From Aphelenchoides besseyi (Eukaryota; Nematoda; Chromadorea; Rhabditida; Aphelenchoididae), in the NCBI GenBank assembly GCA_024699855.1, contig JAMPIQ010000003.1:5828001-5892000 (forward strand): 64,000 nucleotides of DNA, read 5' to 3'. Below the pieces are notes generated by a model. The model saw only the letters and a program-made list of their open reading frames with translations. It searched no databases and was not told the origin of the DNA. Positions 37,201 to 49,308 of this stretch are shown here, one piece after another (position 1 is the stretch's first letter; each line of letters starts with the position of its first letter). The translations under genes and the position numbers were made by a program.

Positions 37201-40200
37201 TTCTTGTCATTCAACTCGCGTGTTTCTCTCCCTGTGGTCATTTCCACTAATCATCAGTTGAACTGTCACATGGACACGAAGGAACGAAATTGAAAAGCGG
37301 CACTGCGGTTTCGGCGCTCAACTTCATGGAGTGACCAAAACACTCAAGTTGTCTCCGTTTCGTAAATTTGATTGAGTAATTGCAGTGCTCGCGCATTAAT
37401 TCATGCAAATTTCCCGCTGCTTAAGGCTCCAAAAGTGCTTTCAACTTTGAGAAACAACAACGGGAACTGTTGGAGGTGGAATTTGGCTAATTCCCAATCC
37501 ATGACCTCGACGTTCCAATTCAGAACACGAGATTTCGGATTAACGCCTCATGCACTTGAACGGGTCGCGAATTAATTTCAAACCTTCGCGCCTAATCCAT
37601 TTGGCTGATCCGCAAATCCCGTGAGTTTTCTCTTCGCATCTTATACCAATTGGTTAGTTGAATCGAACTTACGTTTTCGTGTGTTTGAAGTTGGTGCTAA
37701 TAATTTGGATGCTCCGAGACGAGAACCAGTCGACGACTCGACTAACGACGAAGTTGAACCTAACGGTTTTGGAGTCCTAAAATGTTGAATGTCAATACAA
37801 TGGAGCTCAGTGAGTAGTCTCTCGCTGTTGGATTTCCGTATAATAAGCGGCTAAATGTCGCGTGCGCATTACGCAATGATCGTAATTAATCAAAGCAAAA
37901 GAAGCACAGTAAACATTCTGACCTTTGATTAAACAAACGTTTGAAAAGACAAACGAAAATTGATAGATTGCGCATAGAAAACAAACAGAAAACTCACTTC
38001 GACATTGTAGCCGATGACATCGTGGCTGTTGGTTTTCGAATCAAAGACTGCGAACTTTTCAGCGAAGAACCAACAGACGAATTCGATTGTAACGGCACGA
38101 CGTTCGCATGTCCAACAGTAACAAGCGTTGATTGCGGTGGTTTGAAGGTGCTCGAATTGAGAGCTTTTTGTTGTTGTTTGAAATGTGACAAAGCGAACAG
38201 TAGAGCTAAGATTTCTCCGAGATGTCCGTTGTACAAATCTGGAAATAAGTGAATTAATCGCAGGAAACGAGTAAACAACACGAAAAAAGCCAAAGAGTTT
38301 GGACTGATAGGTCGTCGTTCAGGCACCCGCTGAGTTGAGTCATCTTCACCAGTAGACCGATGAGTAAGAGAAAGAAAGAGATGATAAGCAGAAAGCGATT
38401 AAGTCGGCGGTTGAAACGGAATTCTAATCGTTCGAGAATGCAAATCGAAGAAAATGCGCGATTCTCGAAACGCAGAAACAAACGGCCAACGTTCGTGATT
38501 CACAAGCCGAAATCGTTGTCCCTCATCAAAATGACCATTAGAAGCCAAATCATAGGCGCTCGTCCGCGAAATGATCGGCCAATGTATTTGGCTTTGTTTC
38601 AAATTGTTTTTCTTTTACGTCCATGACCCAAAAACGAAGGTAACGAGACGGACAGCAGATTCGGTAGTTTTCGTAAAGTCAACGTCCACAAAACTCAAAT
38701 GCGATAAGTTCAGCTGATAACTCGAGAGCTGTCAAGAAACGAGAAGTTGAAACAAAACTTTTTTTGACGTTTTTCGACGTTACGATTCGAATTACCGTAG
38801 AAATGACCGTTGGATACAACCGCAGAAAACGTCTCGAGTTTAATTGACAAGACGATCGAATTACGAAAACACAAACAAAAAGCAAAAGAAACGAATTTAC
38901 ACTCGTCAGTCTACGATCACTGTCGGAGGAGCGAGCAAGTGGCTGATGAGACGAAGTTGCATGTGTTGGAAACGAACAACATGCCAATCAGTTTGAGACA
39001 AACCGCAAAGAAGAAGTGCTACTGATCGTTGAGGGAATCACGGCCTTGTGTTTTGATGACGAGCGCAAAGAAGTGTAGTGAAGCGTGAATTAATGGCTTC
39101 GGGTCGTCCCATCAAACTCATAACCAACACGAAAATCTCGACAAGAACTCGCGTTTTTCAGTACTCAAAATGTTCGCAAACGGTCCAACCAGTCGACGTC
39201 GATTTCACGAACCATTCTACTTTTGACGTTCAATCGCAGTCAACGAGTGGAACTGCGGAATTCAACGGCGGTTAGTCGAATCATAAGGTTTGTGCTCCAG
39301 TTCGAGTTTCCATTAAAAGATTGCGCGCGAAGTGAAAGCCGACATGTTAATTTGTGTTAAAATGAGTCGGTGGATTTACGACGAAACTAATGGGATTCGC
39401 GCCAACGACTCACTTTCGAGAAAATTAAGCGGATGCGGAGAACAAGACGATTGCCGAGTCAGTTTGATTGATTCGCTTAAACGAGAATCCGCAAACAAAC
39501 GGCGGCATCTCGAAGAAACGATGAGCAGTAAAATTAGCATGAAGGGCAAATTTGTCGAACGCGAAAGATCGACATTTACGTTCGTTTTCACACCTGCACC
39601 TCGACCTTACGAACAACTCGGAAATCGCGATGATCGTTGCCACCGTTTAAGCGCCGGAATATGAATTTTGAGCGAAGATCCGAAAACGAGGAGACAAAGA
39701 AAACGTATAAATTTGAATGATAGTCTGGGGAATTGAGTGCGTAGAAATGCAACAACATCCACTCACTGTCTTTCATATTCACGAAAACGAGCGAACAAAA
39801 AAGAAGATCAAAACTGTCCGCTTTTGACATCTCGCGGAGGTCAACAGCCAAAAAAAGGAAAGTTCGCACATCACAGGCATGTCAGATTGATAGCAACGAT
39901 ATATTCCACCATGGGATACGTATGTTCAACAATCGAATGCGAAAACTGACCTCTTGCTCTAACATTGGAGACGTTGACACCGATGGAGCTTAAGTAGTGA
40001 AGACACTTTTCAGTACGTTCAATCTAAATGATGAAGTTAAATCTGATTTTGAGTATACGGCAACGGAATTTGGCCTCAAGCCAACGGCATTAAGAACCCA
40101 ATTTATGAAATGCGCGCGAGTCGGAAGTGCGCAAATGCAAATTTCGAAAAACCCATTGGCTCTTCACTTTCATGCCCTTCTGCCCACCATTCGAGCCGGT

Positions 40201-41503
40201 GAGCTGCAGAGTGTGAAGCTCATGACAAAATTAGAAACCGGTCGAATGTCCGTTTACCACCCTTGTCCTTTGCATTCGTCCATTTCGGCATCTCGAAGCG
40301 CGTTTGTTTGTAATTGAAACTGCAGACGCGAAACGGTTCGAAACGGCGATGTTGTGTGTTTGCGTTCATGATGGCCAATGCATTTTTATGGACGAAGAGA
40401 AGAGTAATGAGTGGTGTTGTTCGATTTCCGAAACTCCTCGAAAAACCGTAGGGACAATCGGTTCCCATCACTTACCGGGTCTTCAGCGTTCAACGCGCAC
40501 AACAAAACGGAATGCGAAGTTCCACGACAGCCGACAGCTAAAAAATTGATTCAAATCAGTTGAGTGGTTTAAACAGTTGGCCTTAAAATCGATGAGAAGT
40601 TTTCTTCGAACTCTCGAAATTGATCGCGCAAAATGACGAATCGGGAATTCGCGCGCCAAATCACGAATCGCATCATTGGCGTCGAATTAACTGTGACAGC
40701 TGCCTAATGAGGGAAGTGGGCTCAAGTTGATTCATGGCCGAGAAGAAATTCAAGATAACTGGAAAACAGCTGAGCCGGCAGTTGCATTTCACGGCGATCT
40801 CCATAACAATTGAAACTCAATTGGCGGCCTCGTTACGCAGCCAAAAACTTCGCCGAAATCGCGAACGGCCCGTCGAATGGAACCGCATTTCAATCGATTA
40901 TTAGCCGTAAACTTTATGGACTCGTAAAGCAGCGACGATTCCAACAATCACCGGCAACCAACCTTCCCGTAGAAACAAAAACGAGGGAAAGGGCAAATGA
41001 ATGAGGAAATTCAAGAACTACCCAGACGGCGATTCATTTGTAAAGATCATACATTTTTAACATTTTGATCACTGGCTAATGAATTGCTCTAATGTCCATC
41101 ATATTCCGTTAAAAAAAAGAGCCGTCGACTGTCACTGTCCACTCTCGGCTGTCATCGCGGGGATTAACTTCAAAAGCTTGTTGATCCGTCAAATCATCTT
41201 TTTGCCACAACCGCTAACCATACGCCCGTCCACTTCTCAGGTAGAAGCCGACCGACAGGCGGATATCCGATTGCCAGCGGCGTCCGAATTTTGAACGCTC
41301 CGAAAACTAATAAGACCAACTGTTCCGTTTAAAAGCAAAACTTTCGTTTTACAAAACTGACCACCAACATAAGCCAAAAATACTTACTAACTGCGGAGAT
41401 TAGCCCAACTAATGCCGTCGGTTCTCGTAGATCGTAGGTGAGGTCGTGGATCGGTTGCAGTTGCTGCTTCTCGAGGTATCGATTGACCCAATCGGTATAA
41501 ATC
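28243..41503 (-). CDS. unc-53: UNC-53 / neuron navigator homologue (first exon not located)
   Basis: A cytoskeletal guidance protein that links actin and signalling and controls cell and axon migration. The N-terminal CH domain is split. Exon 41388-41503 begins IYTDWVNRYLEK, like IYTDWANRHL of UNC-53. Exon 39951-40023 has EKCLHYLSSIGVNV. Exon 37998-38238 begins DLYNGHLGEILALLFALSHF. A tentative exon at 40476-40537 joins in phase. Ser/Thr/Pro-rich exons follow (37673-37776, about 36926-37080, 36387-36889, 35959-36239, 35613-35915, 35488-35549), then 32012-32228 with NNQPPSYQDH, and 31640-31860 with HSLDRHGHL. A coiled coil lies near 30500-30830 (IRQLNNEMANCREQITNLNE), with KHPSVESVNSYAS after it. 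The C-terminus (28243-29769) has VVVNIDIAG, MDSLVLESLFP, an intact P-loop GPTGSGKSK, VLIDNMPRKR, FLGRYLRRRIAQDDY-like sequence and IGPRIFLACPLS. It ends at TAA 28243-28245. The initiator exon lies above 41503. Confidence 0.92.
32229..35487 (-). other. Large unc-53 intron
   Basis: About 3.3 kb between the PPSYQDH exon and the exon at 35488-35549. It contains several open frames on both strands, but none has splice-compatible boundaries or recognisable protein features. An additional short unc-53 exon may be hidden here. Confidence 0.5.
38239..41387 (-). other. Long introns splitting the unc-53 CH domain
   Basis: This stretch is 3.1 kb and contains only two small CH-domain exons: 39951-40023 (well supported) and 40476-40537 (tentative). 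The rest shows no exon on either strand that I can support. It is noticeably less AT-rich than 49869-53078. Confidence 0.5.
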
Positions 41504-44500
41504 TGTAAACAAGAAATAAGAACAGAAGTTGTATTCCGGACACTGAATGAGCAAGCTAATTAAACTGGAGGTTGAGCAATAGAACCAAATTGCGCTGCTC
41601 GTGAAGAGGCGGAAGATAATCTTATTAAACTTCTCGAGCAGTCTGTCCAATTGCCCGCGAGCGCAATTTTGCCACGAACTTCTCGCGCCGATTCGACTTG
41701 TAATTGGGTTGCGCGGACGGAAGTTGAACGCCAACAAAATGACCCAACGGTCAGCATCCAACTTTTCGTGATCAATGGACACAAACGTCGTGCGCGAAAG
41801 TTGCTTTTCAGGACATTTGATCCCGAAGAAACTCGGATATCTTGTTCTCATGGACAACAAACAAATTGCGAAGGTCAAGCATTAGCAGTCAAGACGATTA
41901 AAAACGTTTGTAATCCAATCCGTAGCTTTTGTTCGAAACCATCAACTCACGAACTCGTGGATTCGAAAAGGAACGTGACCGTGTTTTTGCCCACCAATTG
42001 CGCGATCATTTGCCCAAATCTAATCACTCGATTCGATCAACTTGCGCTTAAGTAAACACAAAAATGGACTTATGAATCGAACAGATGTGACGACTTTCGA
42101 GTGGTTTTTTGTTCGTCGCTAACAAACAGAAAATTTCTCACAAATCAGAACGTGCGAACACAATCAAATGGCTAAGGGGCATTTGGACGGCGGGGGTGGG
42201 AAAGCGAATGCAACTTCTTTGATTTCCAATGACTCGCTTACGAAAACTGCATAAATTCGATTACAACGAAAATGTTTATCCCGTTGGAATTAGCTGCCAT
42301 TTCGTGCCCACTGAGCGGACATCGTAAACTCTTCGAACCACAGGGCCATAAACCGGAAGTATCTCAAGAATCAGAGGTTCTTCGAATCATGGCGGCAGTT
42401 TTTGATCTCGGAAATCAGAAGCCAATTCAACAAACTTCCGATGTCGTGATATGCGCGAATTTCTCAAAGTCATTGGGGTCAACCAAATGCGCAGACTCTT
42501 GAAGACCATCGGGACGTGCTCTTTCGGTTTGCAACAGCTGACCATTCGTGGAGTCATAGGGGAATTTACGAGTGTTTTTCTTTCGGAAGTCAACTCGATC
42601 GTCACACGTTTGAGATGATTCGACGCGTGCGATAATCCCACAAAAAATACCAAACCGCTTCGAAGGCACTTTCCGCTAAACCGCTTGAGTTTACGTGCTC
42701 TGTATAAACCCGGAGAACAAGTCACTCAACCGCAACATTTCGAAAAATTTGAACGTCGCGCGTTTTAGCTCAAGGCCAACTTGTCACCTTTTGAGAAATT
42801 GGACATCCGAATTGAAGGCGTGACTTTGAAATTACTGACTGCGCGCCAATCCGAGTTCTTTGAAGGTGGTAAACTGCGTGACAAAAACTTACCAACTAAA
42901 ATACAATTTCGGTTCGAATGCGCAAAGAAAGAAGGTATCGAGCGAACTGATTGGGCCGCTTCACGACGACGTCCAAACACTCAGAAAGCGGACGTTTGAT
43001 TGTCGGCCAAAGATAAGTGAATTAAAAGGAAGCGCGAGCAGCGAACAAAAGATTCCCGAAACTCGCGACTTCAACGCGTCGATTTTGAATTTGTCCAAAT
43101 TGGCGGACTTTCGTTTTACGCAAAACCGAAACCTACAGGAATAAGCTGTTGATTAGTAAACGGCGGTTTCGGATCGTTCGGCGGCGACCGTCCGTTGGAT
43201 TGTAGCGAAGTGGTTATGGTCGTCATAGTTCGGTTGATCGTTTATCGTGCGCAGATGTGCATCAAAAAGGCCCACGATTGGCCGGAGATCATTGGGAGAA
43301 TTGACGCTGAAATGTGCGGTCAACAGTTAATTACTCAACTTTGGATGATCAAAATAAAGAAAAAAACACCAAGACCGCGATTTTTTGGCCAACTGGTAGC
43401 GATATCGCCAATAAAGTTGGAAAGTGATCAATTAGCCAAAAGGTCATTGGTCCGCATGGTGAGCTCTTGAAATGTTCACGTTAACAGACGGAAAGAAAAT
43501 GGATGAGTCAATTGGTTTGAGGAAAACAACTCGCCAACTGATAGTACCAGCATTTCTCATTGGGATTCCATTTGGCAATGACCGATGATATGGGAATTAT
43601 CACTCTCTAATCATGTGAACTATTTAATCAGCGGGAATGTTCGGACTCGGGAAACAAACAAATGGCGCCACTAAAAATCAACTTCCGTAGGGAGTAGTGT
43701 TCCTCGTTTTTACTAAACAGACGAACATCGTCAAACCAACAGATCAAAAAGATAAGTCAAATCGTTTGTGCACGCTTCGTTGACCTTGGGACCGCGTTTG
43801 GAACACAAACGTCGTCAAATTCTCGCAAAAAACGTACAGTTAAGTTCCTTCAAGAAAGTTGGAAAACATAACAAACGAAATGACAAACGATTTCCAACTT
43901 TCGACATCTTTGTGTTCGTAGTAAAAAACGCAGTTTGAAAAGCCACTGCTTCTGAAGGGCAAATTCTCAATTCCGTTGGTTCAAAACTTTGGGGAATAAA
44001 AACACTAAAAGCAAATTCGAAGGCGCATTTTTTACATTCAGCTCATCAAATTGGGACCGTCCGAATGTGTCCAGATTGTCTGATTAGATGGGAAGCAACA
44101 AAGTGCGGGAAGTGGCACCTAGTGGTCATTCGGGTCAAGATAATCCAAAAATAACTGGACATATGCGAGATTAACGATCCTCGAACCAATGAGCTCGTTG
44201 TCGAATATCTCGGCCATAAACAACCAAACGACAAAGATTGAAATTTCAATTTTGACTAATCGCGCAATTTCCGTTACCGTATGGCTTCCGCTACTCTTCG
44301 ATATTAAGCGAAAATTAAAATACGTCTTAACCAACTGACATGTAGAACACTCAAAGTAAGAAGCCGAAACCGCTTCGACAACCAAATCCAATCTGCATCG
44401 ACTCTTATCTTTTTTCGTCGACCAAAAAGACGAGCAGCAGCTTTGAATGGACACCAATTTTCTCTTCCGTCCACAAAAAACAACACACTTTTCGTCCGAA

Positions 44501-45018
44501 GACCCGGGGCTTCTTGGTTTCGAACCGGAAGACGAGGTTTCGACATTCCGCGCGGTTAATGAAAAATTGGCTGTCGGAATTCGAACCCCAACAAATGCTC
44601 TTGAATTCGCCATAGACCCAACAAAACACAACTGTACGAGAACAACCAAACAATATAAACTTGCTGCTCCAACTAAACGCTTTTCAACCAACTGCTGAAC
44701 TTTTAGAAGCGGCACCAGAAGTCGGCATTCAGACCGAGTGTAAATTGGGATTGCGGTCCTCGAGTCAGTTCATAAATTAGAAAGCGGCGCCTTTAAAACA
44801 AAGAGCGAACAATCAATTAGCTTGCCGGTTTCACAGTTTAATTTCACAGAAGAAAGGTTTACAATCGATAATCACTGGAATTCTATAAGATTAACTCGTA
44901 GATAATGAGGAAATGCGAAAGAAGAGATATGTAAACTGCCAATCAATGAGTCAAAGTGCGTAAGAGAATACTGGGAACAAACGCGAGTTGGTAAATACGA
45001 TGTTCTTTACAAACAATG
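41504..45018. other. 5' region of unc-53 and unassigned DNA
   Basis: 3.5 kb with no supportable gene. The unc-53 start exon, expected to encode only about ten residues, should lie here or further right. The longest frame, minus 44119-44715, starts at GTG rather than ATG. It contains two hydrophobic stretches but no family signature and no clear splice sites. Confidence 0.4.
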
Positions 45019-46431
45019 TTAATGACTTTCGACCAATTGGGACGCTCGTGCATTTGGAGCGAAAGAGAATCGTCGATCAGGCGACTGAAATCGAAAAGTT
45101 AAACGAATAAAAACACTCGTTTGATTGGTAGCAAAAAACTCGTGGAGCATTGAGGGGATTATGCTAATTAAGGCAAACTCGGGGACCGTTTCAGCCAAAA
45201 ACTCACTTGAAACTATCGGGAGCTCGTGGAAGTTGTGTACGAAGACCATTGAACATTTCGATTTTTTCGTATCCATAAGAGCACAAATCAATGAATTTGT
45301 TGGAAACATACAACTGATGATCAGTGCAAGAAAGTTGCTTAATAGCAAACGATCCGGGAAGATAAACGTTTTCGTATGTGCATCCAGAAGCTACAAAATC
45401 AGGGAGTGTTTTGAATCTAAAAGTTGATGTGAATGCCCTGGTAAAGCACTTACTTTGAACGATATTTGACTGCGCAATGAGTAAAAATGTGCCAAATCAA
45501 GTTACCGAAACTCCAAACTACAGACTCACTTGTTCTTCAAAGTGACCAAATGCTCCAAATCGTCTTCGATCGTCTTTGAAACCATGAACTCGTATGTAAG
45601 ACTCCGAAGAAAAGCAGATCGACCGTTATACTTAACCATGGTAGCAAATCCAAATCGATTCATATCTGAGGATTCGCAATAACAGTGGCTTTTGATTGTC
45701 ACTTACGATTCTTTCGCAAAATCGGACGTTTCAATCGAAATTGATCGCCATTGACGTCGATGTGGTTTTTCTGAACACAAAAATTGTAACACAAGGATTT
45801 CAGATTCCGAAACGATTTCCGACCCAAAGAAAATTTGGGTGTGTTTGCGGATGTCTAAACACACAGATTAGCCAACCAAACAAACATGTGGACAGACAAA
45901 ACTCAATTTGATTGGAATCTCGACCATTTCGCCATCCACATTCGTCGACAGTAGTAATCCGTTGGTTTCGGTTTGCTGGAAAGGTTGAGTAAGATTCTGT
46001 GGATAAGCATACCATGAGTAAGAAATCGCCATTTTCTTTCAAATGATTCTGAACGTCGCTCAATTTCATTTCGTCGTGGACAAACGGCAAATTCATCTGA
46101 TGGATGAGGATCGACTCGACGGCGAAGAGCGGAAATTCAATTTCTTTCGTGGTCATTTCCTCAATCTAAACGAACGGATTGATCACAAAACATAAAAGAA
46201 AACGACCGCGGCGCCCAGTACAAAACGACCTCTCATGTTTGATCGGAGAAAGACGACCGCCGAGGTCCATGACCGCCAACCGAACGCGCCCTCGACCGTT
46301 TGACTCATTTCTCAAACGCACCTCAAAGTCGGCACTTGGTTTCGTTGAAAACTGAACTTTTGCTGCGACAATATCCACTTCTGTTTCTATTGTAGTTTTT
46401 ATCAAATTCGATTTCTCGTCCGTTTTTAGCT
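45019..46431 (-). CDS. Multi-exon protein with SH2-like region and degenerate kinase-like C-terminus
   Basis: Assembled from splice sites. The acceptor-side end is near 46431; the first visible exon runs LKTDEKSN to KPSADFE (to about 46340). Further exons are 46013-46165, 45903-45975, 45814-45854, 45707-45770, 45530-45665, 45207-45416 and 45019-45163. All join in frame. Exon 46013-46165 contains LPFVHDEMKLSDVQNHLKEN then GDFLLM, resembling the SH2 start in which a helix precedes GDFLVR; the invariant Arg appears to be missing. FRLKRPILRKN resembles the SH2-kinase linker LKKPIGRQ of nematode Fer/Fps-like kinases. In the 45207-45416 exon, FVASGCTYENVYL occupies the place of a catalytic loop and LPRAPDSF resembles the APE segment, but HRD and DFG are absent. 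If the assignment is right this is a pseudokinase. The protein ends ARASQLVESH. The upstream start exon is not found. It is divergent from Wntless. Exon structure is convincing; family assignment is tentative. Confidence 0.5.
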
Positions 46432-46900
46432 ATGACTCATTCGACACACACAATGGGCAGATTTGCTCCAAGGGGCGCTTCGCAGTCAAATTTGCCTTTT
46501 TGTTCGAATGTTTCTGTCCGAAACGGAAGTCGGGTTTCCAAGTCGAAACAATTAACTTTTCCAATGTCCATTGTTTATGTTCAAACTGCGAATTCTGACT
46601 CCAATTTTCCACCACGTTTCTGATTGTCAGACGAGCTTTTCAGTAATGCGGTTGTAAATGTTTATGGGCGAATGTTGTTGCGCACATGTCCACGAATCAA
46701 AGGCGTTACGTAAAATTGAAGTCGCAGAGAAACGAACAGATGTGAGGTTCGAGAAGAGTGGCGGCATCGTTTTCCGTGGGTCGACAGCGGGCGCGCCAAT
46801 CCGTCGGATCGATGTGTTTTATGGCCCTCGATCTTTTTCGTGGTTGTAAACTGGAGTGTTCTCTTAGTTCGCTTACTCTCACATCTTCAGGAGAATCAAA
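46432..46900. other. Divergent promoter region, SH2-like gene / Wntless
   Basis: About 470 nt between two divergent genes, probably holding both promoters and perhaps an undetected first exon of the SH2-like gene. No other feature is assigned apart from the leader acceptor at its right end. Confidence 0.45.
46889..46890 (+). promoter_or_regulatory. Candidate 3' splice site just before the Wntless start codon
   Basis: A pyrimidine-rich run ending CATCTTCAG lies 10 nt before the ATG at 46901. This spacing is typical of a nematode trans-splice leader acceptor but also fits a 5' UTR intron. Confidence 0.5.
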
Positions 46901-49115
46901 ATGGCCATTGGAACGGTCCTCGAAAATCTGAGTAATCGGAAGTTGTTTGCGATTTTACTCACACTCGTCGGTCTACAAGCCGTTTTCATTATTTTGGGTG
47001 CTGTTATGGGTAAAGTGATAGAATGATTGATCAGTTTAAGATCCGAATTTTCAGCTCCTCCGCCGTCTTCGTCAATGGAATTTCTGATGACTCGTTGTCA
47101 AGATAAAACTGCGGGCAAAACGAGTGAATGGTTTTTTATTCGACCTCAAGGAGTGAGTAATTAGGTATATATCCGAAGATAAATTTGAGTTTTAGCACTG
47201 CAATATAATTCACGAATTGAGTGAATATCGTCCGGTTTCCGACGATGTTCGCGATATCGTTTTTGTAAGCTCATTCTATTAATTCGGATGAAAAACATCG
47301 TTTAAGCAAGCGCAAATGCCACATGCTCGCAATGGTCAAACCTTGGAATACTCACCCTGGTTCCAGTTTCTTCTCGGTTTACTGGACGTTGAAATTGCTT
47401 ATGATTCCAAATACGAACTGAAAGAAAGCATTCACATTCAACTTGACATTCGCATGGGCTACAGAACGAACGACGACGATTCGAGCGTATGGCACGAATT
47501 CATTTCCACGACCATTGATCGCGAATTAACATGTACAATTGATAAGGACAAAGTGGGTTAGAATTTTAGAAAATGAACGTTCATGATTTTAGAGATTTGA
47601 TGGCAATACGTATAACTGTTCAACCATTGACCTGTTCGAATTGGGCGCCAACAACTACCCATTTTATCTGCTAAACATACGACTTCCGGTCAATCGAACT
47701 GTTTGCCGTACAAATCCATCAGGACCAAACTGCGCTCTTGGAATGATCAAAGAAATGAGAGTTATTGTAATTGTCTTTTTGTTTGCTTTTTAAAACTTAA
47801 CTTTGCGTTCAGGCGATTCACCAAAATGGAGGGTTTACGGCTATTTGGTTATGGATGAAGACATTGATTACACCGCTAGTCATTTTGGTTACTCGTTGGT
47901 ATTACAAACGGATGACAATGTTGAATCGGAAGAGATTTTTGATTGAGAAGTGCATTCTTGCGTTGGGAATTAGTTTGGCTGTTCTTGATCGTAAGCTTAT
48001 TGTTAAAAATATTCCATACTGTTTCGCTTAAGTTCCAATTGAATGGATTTCTCTCTGGTTGCGAATGCCATTCATGTTGTTGATCAGCGATGTTCGTCAA
48101 GGAATCTTTTACGCGGTACTGTTTTCATTTTGGTTGGTTTATGCCGGAGAACATTTGTTGGATAATAGATCACGAAACAGTTTGGTTAGTTGATTGCACA
48201 TAACAAGTAAACAAATAATCTTTTAGAGGAATTATTCCGTCACCTTAACATTGGTTGTTGGTGCGTGTGTCAGCCTCTTGTTATACGATCTTTTCGAACG
48301 TGGTGTTCAGTTGAGTAATCCGTTTCACAGCATTTGGTCCACAGAAACAGGTCGACATTTCGCGTACGGAACCTTGTACATTGCGACCGCTTGCTCGGCC
48401 ATTTATTTCGTATTTCTACTGTACAAGGTGATGCGTGCCTGGTCGACAATCAAACAAAAACGTGCTACACGACTTCAACATTCGAGCGAACTAAGTCGTT
48501 TGAAAGCAGAGAACGTGATTTATCGTTTCAAGTTCCTTATGCTCTTCACCGTTACTTGTGCGTTGTTCACGCTTATTTCCTATTGGCTGAAACAGGCTAG
48601 TTTCTTTGATTTGTTTCGTTTCTTGGTCAGAATGCAAGATGCGTTTATCAAAAAGATGAAAAGATTTGGAGAAGTGAAAAGAAGACAAAAGGAGTTCATT
48701 TGGGATGCAGACGAAAATCATGAAAATTTTATAAATCAAATTGAATGCAAAAGACCATTGAACCACCGTATTCGATTTGAGAAAATCTTTATTTCTAATA
48801 AACGTTCTTACGTTATAAACTTTTAGTACGGTGAAGGTCAATTGCATGGCGATGATTACGAGGAATCTTCATGGATGAGTTCTTCAACATCTGCATTTTT
48901 CACTGGCACATTTGGAATGTGGAATATTTACGTCCTATTGTTGATGTCCATGTATGCCCCATCTCACAAGCATTACAATGGACACCATGGTAGAGAACAA
49001 CTAACTGAGCACATCACATTTAGTTTTAGTGTTGGAAGACGAAAACGCCGATTTGACTGACATGGGAACCGAATCGTCACCATTGACCACTTTCTTGAAA
49101 CATTCGGGCGACTAG
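46901..49115 (+). CDS. mig-14: Wntless / MIG-14, Wnt secretion receptor
   Basis: A multi-pass Golgi-to-surface carrier of lipid-modified Wnts, recycled by retromer. Ten exons: 46901-47009, 47055-47152, 47196-47264, 47307-47552, 47593-47766, 47813-47990, 48033-48184, 48227-48595, 48827-48989, and 49024 or 49030 to 49115. They give about 547 residues (human WLS 541). The N-terminal anchor [19 protein letters not shown] parallels MAGAIIENMSTKKL. The lumenal part has [20 protein letters not shown] and [11 protein letters not shown]. The core has [45 protein letters not shown] and GEHLLDN. Later come [48 protein letters not shown] and YAPSHKHY. The order and residues match the family throughout. 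The intron at 48596-48826 uses a GC donor (GCTAGT). The last intron has tandem acceptors six nt apart. Confidence 0.95.
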
Positions 49116-49151
49116 TCAAAATTCATACTCACGTTCCAGTTCTGACATTTC

Positions 49152-49157
49152 AATAAA
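49152..49157 (+). terminator. Poly(A) signal of Wntless
   Basis: AATAAA starts 37 nt after the Wntless stop codon, before the convergent neuropeptide gene. Confidence 0.65.
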
Positions 49158-49308
49158 ACACTTATTTTAATCTGTTCCTTGTAAAGTAGCAAGAGACTAA
49201 GCTCAACAATTAATCCTCAGTTTCATAATGTGTTTTGGAAAAAAGATTTAAGTTATTTATAACACGTAGATGAGGCCATAAAGGTTAAGATACAAACAAG
49301 AAGATCGT

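Noticed and set aside
42272..42725. Overlapping open frames on both strands
   Set aside because: Neither translation shows domain features, and they are mutually overlapping. Most likely chance frames.
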